The position numbers and the translations under genes are program-made. DNA of 5,579 bases from a bacterium (GTDB lineage: Bacteria; Desulfobacterota; GWC2-55-46): contig DAIDBB010000521.1 of assembly GCA_027310325.1 (NCBI GenBank), forward strand, positions 1 through 5,579. The letters are read 5' to 3'. Of this stretch, positions 1 through 5,335 are shown one piece after another; the stretch's first letter is position 1; every line of letters starts with the position of its first letter. The notes beneath the pieces are model-generated. The model was not told where the DNA came from and made no database searches. It worked only from the letters and a program-made list of their open reading frames with translations.

Positions 1-718
1 GCGTAAGCCCGAGACCAAGGAGCCCTCCCAGAAATACCTCCAGTTTCGTGTGTATGCGCGCTTCAAGCCTCGAGTGGCTTACCATGACGGCGAGTACGAA
101 CGAAAGTATCGCGACCATAGGGTCCATCGTCATGAGGGTTATGGCGGTGAAGAGCGAAAAGGCGACCGCGGCATGCCCGCTCGGCATGCCCCCGTGAAGG
201 GGAGTGCCTTTTTTGGTGTTAGCCTTGAGGACGACGACGGATATAAGGACAAGAAGGAGCGCGACTATCGCTATATGACCTGCGAACAACTTTGCATCCC
301 TTAGCGCCACGCCCATGTTCCCATAAATATACTTTGTAAATATCATGTAAAGGACTATGGCTACGCCTATACCGGCGATAAGGACCGCGCCGGCGGAAAC
401 GTCCTTCGCGTTCTTGGCTATAATATGATGCCTGTCCTCGATGAGGTTAACCGTCTCTTCGATCGCGGTATTTAGCATCTCGGCGAAAAGGAGGACTATT
501 ATGGATATCGAGAAAAGGACGAACTCGACTACGGGCAGCTTCAAAAAGAGGCTGAGGAACAGTGCCGCCGCCGCTATGGCGTAATGATATCTTATGTGCT
601 TCTGCGTCTTGAACGCGTATATGACGCCCTCGATGGCGCAGTTGAGGCTTTCAAACCAGGTGCCCGGCTTTACCACCTCCTGCCCTTTTTCCGGGCTGTA
701 TTTCTTGCCGGCCTTCAT
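1..718 (-). CDS. dgkA: DgkA-type lipid kinase fused to a PAP2 phosphatase domain (3' end beyond window)
   Basis: 239 codons are visible and the reading frame is still open at the window edge. Residues about 23-130 are a prokaryotic DgkA domain: a small membrane kinase that phosphorylates diacylglycerol or undecaprenol. The signature EMLNTAIEETVNLIED (80-95) is followed by AKNAKD (101-106), giving the expected catalytic set E80, N83, E87 and K105. Residues about 145-239 form a second hydrophobic unit with PAP2 phosphatase motifs: GGMPSGHAAVAF (176-187) and SRLEARIHTKLEV (216-228). The PAP2 motifs depart from the textbook form: the first motif reads K165-x6-T-P where K-x6-R-P is usual, and the last has Glu227 where Asp is usual. 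Hydrophobic stretches lie near 47-78, 108-127, 147-165, 185-212 and 229 onward. The start ATG shares its A with the ybeY stop (TGATG), implying translational coupling. Undecaprenol as substrate is inferred from fusion and context, not shown. Confidence 0.9.
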   Translation of the reverse strand, partial: MKAGKKYSPEKGQEVVKPGTWFESLNCAIEGVIYAFKTQKHIRYHYAIAAAALFLSLFLKLPVVEFVLFSISIIVLLFAEMLNTAIEETVNLIEDRHHIIAKNAKDVSAGAVLIAGIGVAIVLYMIFTKYIYGNMGVALRDAKLFAGHIAIVALLLVLISVVVLKANTKKGTPLHGGMPSGHAAVAFSLFTAITLMTMDPMVAILSFVLAVMVSHSRLEARIHTKLEVFLGGLLGLGLT

Positions 719-1152
719 CACAGGAAGCACCCTTCCTCGCGGAGCATCTTCATCAGCTCCTCTTCCTTCGCCCTCATCTTCCTAGCCTGGGCCCCGCCTT
801 TCACATGGTCGTATCCCAGGAGATGAAGCACCCCGTGGACCACGAGCCTGCCCAGTTCCTCTTCGAGGCTTACCTTGAAATCCCTTGCCTGACGGGCGGC
901 GGTCTCAACGGATATGACGATGTCCCCGAGGAGGCGTTCGTCTTCCATCTCGAAGCTAAGTACGTCAGTTGGCCGGTCGATCTTCCTGAACCTGCGGTTA
1001 AGGTCCCTTATCCCATCATCGCCGGTAACGAGGACGCTCATCTCGCGGTCACTGAGTTCCAAGCTTTTTAAGACGGTCTCCGCCATTTTTTTTATCTTTG
1101 CCCGCGCCCCGCGGTTCCCCGACTCGTCCTGGACCATAACCAGCGACTTCAA
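718..1152 (-). CDS. ybeY: YbeY endoribonuclease / 16S rRNA maturation factor
   Basis: 144 residues, close to the normal length of this family. YbeY is a metal-dependent single-strand RNase needed for 16S rRNA 3'-end maturation and ribosome quality control. The metal site HGVLHLLGYDH (106-116) is complete, with His106, His110 and His116. The conserved PTDVLSF (61-67) and LGDIVIS (75-81) blocks are also intact. The start is taken as TTG at 1152 because an AAGGAGG lies 9 nt upstream and because residues 5-50 match the usual YbeY N-terminal layout (VMVQDE, then ELSDREMSVLVTGDDGIRDLN). An ATG at 1137 is too far (24 nt) from that site and would cut the first beta-strand. The first 104 nt overlap the end of the 7TM-HD gene in another frame. 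The stop overlaps the dgkA start by one base. The PhoH/YbeZ gene two places upstream encodes its known partner. Confidence 0.95.
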   Translation of the reverse strand: MKSLVMVQDESGNRGARAKIKKMAETVLKSLELSDREMSVLVTGDDGIRDLNRRFRKIDRPTDVLSFEMEDERLLGDIVISVETAARQARDFKVSLEEELGRLVVHGVLHLLGYDHVKGGAQARKMRAKEEELMKMLREEGCFL

Positions 1153-2797
1153 CTTCCGTATCCTCCTTTATCACATCCGGCTCAGGGTAATCGACTCTTT
1201 GATGATATATGCCGGCGAACACACGGTTGAAGCTCCCGGCGATAAGATGAAGGTCCTTAAGCGTAAGCTCGCATTCGTCGAGCTGGCCGTCGGTAAATAT
1301 CTTATTCACTATCTTTTTCGTCAGTAGCTGAATATTTTCGGCGGTCGGCTCGGCAAGCGTCTTGCTTGCGGCCTCCAGCGCGTCCGCCAGCATCACTATT
1401 CCCGCCTCTTTCGTCCGGGGCTTGGGGCCGGGATAGCGGTACTCCTTCTCGTCTATACCCCCAGGGGAGCCGTTCTCAAGCCTGGCCTTCTCGTAAAAAT
1501 AAGTCACAAGCGACGTGCCGTGGTGCTGGCTTATTATGTCCTTTATCTCCGAGCCAAGTCTGTGCTTTTCCGCGAACTCGACCCCTTCCTTTATGTGGCT
1601 TATGAGAATAAGCGCGCTCATCTGCGGGGTGAGGTTATCGTGCCTGTTCTCATCGGAGATGTTCTCGATAAAATACTGCGGCATCTTCATCTTCCCGATG
1701 TCGTGGTAATAGGCGCTAACCCTGGCCAGCAGCGGATTGGCGCTTATCGATTCGGCCGCGGCCTCGGCGAGGCTTCCTATGACGATGGAATGGTGGTACG
1801 TTCCGGGGGCGCGGACGGCCAATTCCTTAAGAAGCGGATGGTCCATCCTCGATAGCTCAAGTAGCTTTATGTTCGTCGCATACTGGAAAAGGCTTTCCAG
1901 CACCGGCGCAACACCCATGGCGATGACTGAGGTCAAAATGCCGTTAAGGAACCCGGCGGCGACGTAAAAACCGATCGTAATCGGAGCGCCTTTAAGGGCC
2001 GCGAAGCTCAGGAGAACGACCGTATTTACCGCGCCGAGCCAAAGCCCGGCCTTTATCACTATCGACCTTTGGGTACAGTGCCGCACACCCATGGCTGCGG
2101 CTACGCCGCCCGCGAGGTAGTAGGCCGAAAGCTCGATGGAACCACCGAGAAAGAACCCCGATATCGTCGCGGCGAGCGCCGCGAAGACGAGGGCCGTCTC
2201 GGAGTTCAGGATAAGCCTTACGAGCATCGCCCCCACCGCCACGGGCAATACGAACTTATAGATGGACGAAGGCATCGACGGTACCATGACCGTCATGATG
2301 GGCGCGACCGCGGCAGAAAACCTTAAGATGACGAGCACCCCAGCGAATATCGCCGCCAGGAGGATTAGGTCTTTCGTATCGCTTGAAAACTTTCTTATGT
2401 TCCTTGACGCGAAGAAATAGCTTATTGCGATAAATACGGCAATAAAGACGAAAAACCCGACTGCGGGAAGAGTAAGTCTTTTATCCTTTACCGCCGACTC
2501 CATAAGGCTTAACTTTCTCATATCCGTCGGCGTGATCACCTGACCGTCCCTTACGATGACCTCGCCCTTTTTGATCGTAATGTCCCCCGAGATCACCTCT
2601 ACCGGGGACCTCACGTCCGAGACCGCCACGTCGCCGGCGCTGTAATTGAAGCCGTAAAAGGTCAAAGAGGGGAAGAAAAGGATTGTAGTGACGGCGCTTA
2701 CGAGGACAAGGAGGACCGACTTCCTCACGAAGTCATTGAAGACATCGAGGCCAGCGGGCCCGAAGGTAACGGTTATAGCGTTCTTTAGCCGGTTCAT
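1049..2797 (-). CDS. pgpH: 7TM-HD family phosphodiesterase (PgpH/YqfF type), short ectodomain
   Basis: 582-residue inner-membrane protein. Residues 27-47 form the first membrane helix. Residues about 50-108 are a very short outside segment containing KKGEVIVRDGQVIT (76-89). Further helices cover about 110-297, and the C-terminal half is a cytoplasmic HD domain. Likely metal/catalytic residues are the conserved PGTYHHS (331-337), HDIGK (365-369, with His365-Asp366), His401, QHHGT (424-428) and Asp472. The family ends at YHQRVDYPEP (531-540), which is seen here. Characterised members (Listeria PgpH) hydrolyse cyclic-di-AMP; that substrate is inferred here. Relatives are usually about 700 residues or more, and the missing length is in the ectodomain. 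The last 34 residues are Gly/Lys/Arg-rich, look non-conserved, and lie over the start of ybeY. The ATG overlaps the phoH stop (ATGA) and is preceded by GGAGGAGG. Confidence 0.92.
   Translation of the reverse strand: MNRLKNAITVTFGPAGLDVFNDFVRKSVLLVLVSAVTTILFFPSLTFYGFNYSAGDVAVSDVRSPVEVISGDITIKKGEVIVRDGQVITPTDMRKLSLMESAVKDKRLTLPAVGFFVFIAVFIAISYFFASRNIRKFSSDTKDLILLAAIFAGVLVILRFSAAVAPIMTVMVPSMPSSIYKFVLPVAVGAMLVRLILNSETALVFAALAATISGFFLGGSIELSAYYLAGGVAAAMGVRHCTQRSIVIKAGLWLGAVNTVVLLSFAALKGAPITIGFYVAAGFLNGILTSVIAMGVAPVLESLFQYATNIKLLELSRMDHPLLKELAVRAPGTYHHSIVIGSLAEAAAESISANPLLARVSAYYHDIGKMKMPQYFIENISDENRHDNLTPQMSALILISHIKEGVEFAEKHRLGSEIKDIISQHHGTSLVTYFYEKARLENGSPGGIDEKEYRYPGPKPRTKEAGIVMLADALEAASKTLAEPTAENIQLLTKKIVNKIFTDGQLDECELTLKDLHLIAGSFNRVFAGIYHQRVDYPEPDVIKEDTEVEVAGYGPGRVGEPRGAGKDKKNGGDRLKKLGTQ
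1161..1169 (-). promoter_or_regulatory. Strong Shine-Dalgarno for ybeY, inside the upstream coding region
   Basis: The minus strand reads AAAGGAGGA here, with its AAGGAGG core at 1168-1162, 9 nt before the TTG at 1152. In the frame of the 7TM-HD gene the same bases encode Ile-Lys-Glu-Asp near residue 543. It decides the ybeY start: no other candidate start has comparable support, and it explains how a TTG codon can be used efficiently. Confidence 0.85.
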
Positions 2798-3789
2798 GCC
2801 TCCTCCGGTACGGCGGCCTTTCTCCTGGCCTCCATCCTTTCAAAGGCCCTAATCACGTCCTGGACCAGCGGATGCCTTACGACGTCCGTCTCCGAGAAGA
2901 ACACGAAGTCTATCCCATCGACCGACTGGAGTATCTTCTGGACCTCCACAAGCCCCGATGGTTTGGCGAGGGGGAGGTCTATCTGTGTTATGTCGCCCGT
3001 GACAACGGCCTTCGAGCCGAACCCGAGCCTCGTGAGAAACATCTTCATCTGCTCGATAGTGGTATTCTGGGCCTCGTCGAGAATGACGAAAGAGTCGTTA
3101 AGGGTCCTTCCCCTCATGAAAGCCAGAGGCGCCACTTCTATGGCCCCCCTCTCAAGGAGCTTCTGGGCGTGCTCGTAATCGACCATATCGTGAAGCGCGT
3201 CGTAAAGGGGCCTCAGATACGGGTCTACCTTTGCGGCCAGGTCGCCGGGCAAAAACCCGAGTTTCTCTCCGGCTTCCACGGCTGGTCTCGTTAGGATGAC
3301 CCTGTCGACTTCCTTGCTTGTGAGGGCCGCGACCGCCATGGCCATTGCGAGATATGTCTTTCCCGTGCCGGCCGGGCCGATGCCGAAGACGATATCGTGC
3401 TTTCTTATGGCGTCAATGTATTTCTTCTGGGATATGCTCTTGGGGGCTATTACCTTCTTTCGGAAGGACACATAGACGGTATCCATGAATATGTCCTCGA
3501 GACGCACGCCCTTTTCCGAGGTCGACATCCTTACGGCATAATCAAGGTCATGGGGATAGAACGAATAGCCTTTTTGGAGAAGGGAATAAAGCTCTGTTAT
3601 GATCCTTGCGGCGGTCTCTACCTTGTCGGCCTCTCCCTGGATGGTCACGAGACTTCCCCTCGTGTTCAGGTCAACGCCCAGCTTCTTCTCGAACCTCTTA
3701 ATATTCTCCCCGCCCCTGCCAAAAAGCCGCATGGCAAGGTCATTATCCTCAAGATTTATCTGTTTCGTTATTTTCCCGTTCTTATCCAA
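2794..3789 (-). CDS. phoH: PhoH/YbeZ-family ATPase with N-terminal KH-like domain
   Basis: 331 residues, normal for the PhoH/YbeZ group. Residues about 10-55 (INLEDNDLAMRLFGRGGENI onward, then SLVTIQGEADKV) resemble the KH-like RNA-binding segment at the N terminus of this family. The ATPase core has Walker A GPAGTGKT (138-145), the PhoH block TRPAVEAGEKLGFLPGD (167-183), Walker B VILDEAQN (235-242) and a sensor-like VVTGDITQID (262-271). YbeZ proteins bind and hydrolyse NTPs, have been linked to RNA helicase activity, and partner YbeY in rRNA processing. The start is TTG at 3789: the codon just before it is an in-frame TAA, and the first ATG (residue 20) would remove conserved sequence. Its Shine-Dalgarno is weak (GGA, 7 nt away). 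It is the first gene of the operon, with a promoter ending about 20 nt upstream, and overlaps the next gene by 4 nt. Confidence 0.95.
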   Translation of the reverse strand: MDKNGKITKQINLEDNDLAMRLFGRGGENIKRFEKKLGVDLNTRGSLVTIQGEADKVETAARIITELYSLLQKGYSFYPHDLDYAVRMSTSEKGVRLEDIFMDTVYVSFRKKVIAPKSISQKKYIDAIRKHDIVFGIGPAGTGKTYLAMAMAVAALTSKEVDRVILTRPAVEAGEKLGFLPGDLAAKVDPYLRPLYDALHDMVDYEHAQKLLERGAIEVAPLAFMRGRTLNDSFVILDEAQNTTIEQMKMFLTRLGFGSKAVVTGDITQIDLPLAKPSGLVEVQKILQSVDGIDFVFFSETDVVRHPLVQDVIRAFERMEARRKAAVPEEA

Positions 3790-3815
3790 TTAGGTTTCCA
3801 GGGGTTTATTACAAA

Positions 3816-3844
3816 ATAATAACATAATCGGACTTTTTTTGCAA
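3816..3844 (-). promoter_or_regulatory. Sigma-70-type promoter for the phoH operon
   Basis: On the minus strand, TTGCAA (3844-3839) is followed by a 17-bp spacer and TATTAT (3821-3816). Both boxes are near consensus with ideal spacing. The spacer begins with an A-tract. Predicted transcription start is near 3809, giving a leader of about 20 nt before the TTG start of phoH. It sits directly downstream of the lpxC terminator, so the operon appears to be independently transcribed. Inferred from sequence only. Confidence 0.7.
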
Positions 3845-3866
3845 TTGACGGAAGGCCGTTTGTGCC

Positions 3867-3886
3867 GTTCCGGGAGCCTTCGGAAC
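3867..3886. repeat. Short inverted repeat upstream of the phoH promoter
   Basis: GTTCCG (3867-3872) and CGGAAC (3881-3886) form a perfect 6-bp dyad around an 8-base loop. It lies between the lpxC terminator and the phoH -35 box, about 22 bp upstream of that box. It could be an activator or repressor site, or a chance hairpin; no T-tract follows it on either strand, so it is not called a terminator. Confidence 0.3.
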
Positions 3887-3906
3887 CGTTAAGCCTCCCT
3901 CCAAAC

Positions 3907-3930
3907 AAAAAAAGGCCCCAAAGGGGCCTT
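3907..3930 (-). terminator. Rho-independent terminator after lpxC
   Basis: On the minus strand AAGGCCCC (3930-3923), loop TTT and GGGGCCTT (3919-3912) form an 8-bp GC-rich stem, followed by further T residues to 3907 and a second short T run. It lies about 25 nt past the lpxC stop and ends that transcription unit. There is no T-tract on the plus-strand side, though the plus side starts with an A-run, so it should work in one direction only. Confidence 0.93.
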
Positions 3931-3954
3931 GATGTCGAAGATTTCAACAAATTT

Positions 3955-4872
3955 CTATACGGTAGCGATCTTGTCCATGACGCGCAGGTCAGCCCGCGCG
4001 GCGTCCGTTGCGGACCATGAATCCAACAGCTCCCATCTGTGCGGCATCTTAAGTACCTGCTGAATGAGTTTGTAATTCAGCGAATGCCCAGACCTGTGCG
4101 CGATTATCCGGCCAACTATAGGAGCGCCGAGAAGGGATATGTCGCCCATCATGTCAAGGACCTTATGCCTGACGAACTCATCCGGGTACCTTAGCCCCCC
4201 CTCGTTTAATATCTCGCCTTCGCCTATGACGATGGCGTTATCGAGGGAACCTCCCTTGGCGAGGCCGTTTTTCCTCAAGGTCTCTACGTCGCGCAGAAAC
4301 CCGAAAGTCCGGGCCCTGCCGACCTCGTTTTTAAAGACCTCTTTTGAAAAAAGCCTCGAGAAGTTCTGGCGGGTCATGAACGGATGACTGAAATCGATGG
4401 AGTAGTCTACTGTAAACTCCGTCTCCTCGGAAGGCATCAAAAAGACGTATTTGCCGTTTTCCTGTACTTTTATCGGCCTCTTTATAACGATGTATTTCCG
4501 GGGAGCGCAAAGCTCCGCAAGCCCCGTTGACTCGATCATATCGATAAATCCGGAAGAGCTCCCGTCGAGTATCGGCACCTCCGGGCCGTCGAGCTCGACG
4601 ATGGCGTTATCGACCCCGAGGCAATAAAACGCGGCCAGTATGTGCTCGACCGTCGATACTGAAAGCTCTTTTGCGCCAAGCGACGTGGCGTAGCTAGTAG
4701 TGAGGACGCTTGAGGCCTCGGCCTTTATCGCCGGAGCTCCGGAAAGGTCGGTCCTCACGAACGTTATACCTGTATCCTCGCCAGAAGGGACGATCTTTGC
4801 GTTTACCGCGCATCCGGTGTGAAGCCCTATCCCTGAAAACTCTATACTGTCTTTTAGTGTTTTCTGCAGCAT
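3955..4872 (-). CDS. lpxC: UDP-3-O-acyl-N-acetylglucosamine deacetylase
   Basis: 305 residues, the usual length. LpxC removes the acetyl group from UDP-3-O-acyl-GlcNAc in the cytoplasm, the first committed step of lipid A synthesis. The zinc and catalytic residues are present: VEHILAA (75-81, with Glu76 and His77), HKVLDMMGD (236-244, with His236, Lys237 and Asp240 in the HKxxDxxGD motif) and HRSGHSLN (259-266, with His263 as the likely general acid). The domain-1 signature LDGPEVPILDGSS (94-106) and the N-terminal LKDSIEFSGIGLHTG (6-20) are typical. The ATG at 4872 is chosen because the family begins immediately with QKTLK-like sequence; an AGG lies 6 nt upstream. It stands apart from other visible lipid A or cell-division genes. 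It is either alone or cotranscribed with the DUF2905 gene 137 nt upstream. Confidence 0.98.
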   Translation of the reverse strand: MLQKTLKDSIEFSGIGLHTGCAVNAKIVPSGEDTGITFVRTDLSGAPAIKAEASSVLTTSYATSLGAKELSVSTVEHILAAFYCLGVDNAIVELDGPEVPILDGSSSGFIDMIESTGLAELCAPRKYIVIKRPIKVQENGKYVFLMPSEETEFTVDYSIDFSHPFMTRQNFSRLFSKEVFKNEVGRARTFGFLRDVETLRKNGLAKGGSLDNAIVIGEGEILNEGGLRYPDEFVRHKVLDMMGDISLLGAPIVGRIIAHRSGHSLNYKLIQQVLKMPHRWELLDSWSATDAARADLRVMDKIATV

Positions 4873-5009
4873 GTTAAGCCTAAAATAAAAGCAATAAATA
4901 TGCCAAAATCAAAAATATCGGCAAATCAATGCATTACAGAATCAGTCATACATGATACGTTGTATTAATACCAACACGATTCGCGGGATGTCTCTTTTTT
5001 ACAACAACT
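4873..5009. other. AT-rich gap upstream of lpxC, with palindromes
   Basis: 137 bp, clearly richer in A and T than the flanking genes. It holds a perfect 10-bp palindrome GTATTAATAC (4962-4971), extended by imperfect flanks GTTG and CAAC, and an 8-bp palindrome AATGCATT (4928-4935). A weak minus-strand promoter candidate is TTGCCG (4924-4919), a 16-bp spacer and CATATT (4902-4897), which would give an lpxC leader of about 18 nt. No hairpin-plus-T terminator follows the DUF2905 stop, so read-through from the upstream strong promoter into lpxC is possible. Confidence 0.4.
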
Positions 5010-5219
5010 TTAGCGTCTATTGATGAGATACAGGATCAACGAAAGTACTACGCTTATGATTATAGATGTAGTTATCGGAAAATATATGACAAATTTATCT
5101 CTTTTGAGAAAAATATCCCCGGGAAGCCTGCCTAAAAAAGGTATCTTGGGCGCGAAAGTGAAAAAAAGGCCGATAATGACGATTATGACGCCTATAAGTA
5201 TGAGGGCTCTCCCTATCAT
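5010..5219 (-). CDS. DUF2905 small membrane protein
   Basis: 69 residues with two membrane helices (about 4-25 and 45-66) joined by a short loop containing the family signature GRLPGDI (30-36), then YFPITTSIIISVVLS. The sequence and size match the DUF2905 family, small inner-membrane proteins of unknown function. From general knowledge, relatives often sit beside DNA-repair or tRNA-modification genes such as ruvB and queA; here the neighbour is the RuvB-like rarA, transcribed the other way. The ATG at 5219 is supported by GGAGAG 7 nt upstream (5232-5227). The gene lies just below a perfect-consensus promoter and may be cotranscribed with lpxC. No function is proposed. Confidence 0.9.
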   Translation of the reverse strand: MIGRALILIGVIIVIIGLFFTFAPKIPFLGRLPGDIFLKRDKFVIYFPITTSIIISVVLSLILYLINRR

Positions 5220-5248
5220 AAACGCTCTCTCCGGATATTCGTTGCATG

Positions 5249-5278
5249 ATTATAGCTTCACGCTCCTATGCGTGTCAA
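5249..5278 (-). promoter_or_regulatory. Perfect-consensus sigma-70 promoter for DUF2905 (and possibly lpxC)
   Basis: On the minus strand TTGACA (5278-5273) and TATAAT (5254-5249) match consensus at all 12 positions, with an 18-bp spacer. The predicted start site is near 5242, giving a 23-nt leader that contains the GGAGAG ribosome binding site. The spacer contains an inverted repeat (5259-5274), described separately, which suggests the promoter may be controlled. Confidence 0.88.
5259..5274. repeat. Dyad inside the DUF2905 promoter spacer
   Basis: CACGC (5259-5263) and GCGTG (5270-5274) are perfect inverted arms around 6 bases. The element lies between the -35 and -10 boxes, overlapping the first two positions of the -35 side by sequence (5273-5274). 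The position fits a repressor or MerR-like operator, but 5-bp arms can arise by chance. Confidence 0.4.
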
Positions 5279-5292
5279 TAGAAGGCGGCCAT

Positions 5293-5322
5293 TTGCTATT
5301 TGAGCGTTCCATGTAGTAGAAT
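5293..5322 (+). promoter_or_regulatory. Candidate rarA promoter, predicting a leaderless transcript
   Basis: TTGCTA (5293-5298, 4 of 6 consensus) and TAGAAT (5317-5322, 5 of 6) are separated by 18 bp. Counting seven bases past the -10 box puts the transcription start at 5329, which is the A of the rarA ATG. No Shine-Dalgarno sequence is present between the -10 box and the ATG, which fits leaderless translation. An unseen upstream promoter remains possible. Confidence 0.5.
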
Positions 5323-5335
5323 TTAACCATGGAAC
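5306..5335. repeat. Inverted repeat flanking the rarA -10 box and start codon
   Basis: GTTCCATG (5306-5313) and CATGGAAC (5328-5335) are perfect 8-bp inverted arms 14 bases apart, with arm centres 22 bp apart, about two helical turns. The -10 box lies in the gap and the ATG lies in the right arm. The geometry suits a dimeric DNA-binding repressor. If transcription starts at 5329 the left arm is not in the RNA, so an mRNA hairpin is less likely. Confidence 0.45.

Noticed and set aside
170..190. Two copies of the palindrome GGCATGCC 5 bp apart
   Set aside because: They fall on the codons for the conserved GGMPSGH motif and are explained by protein coding.
50..826. Plus-strand open frames opposite the dgkA-PAP2 gene
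   Set aside because: The minus-strand frame encodes clear DgkA and PAP2 motifs; the plus-strand frames have charged or low-complexity translations without family features.
1086..1093. Run of eight T (A8 on the coding strand) in the overlap as a programmed frameshift or sequencing error
   Set aside because: The ybeY frame is intact and conserved across it, and the 7TM-HD conserved part ends before it, so no frameshift is needed to explain either protein.
2872..3819. Long plus-strand open frames opposite phoH (and others opposite ybeY, the 7TM-HD gene and lpxC)
   Set aside because: They are antisense to strongly conserved genes, have no recognisable motifs and no ribosome binding sites, and arise from codon bias on the true strand.
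3907..3930. Terminator acting in both directions
   Set aside because: The plus-strand side lacks a T-tract after the stem and no plus-strand gene ends here.
3768..3950. Minus-strand 60-codon frame spanning the lpxC terminator and phoH promoter
   Set aside because: It runs through a terminator hairpin and into the phoH start in another frame, and its protein looks random.
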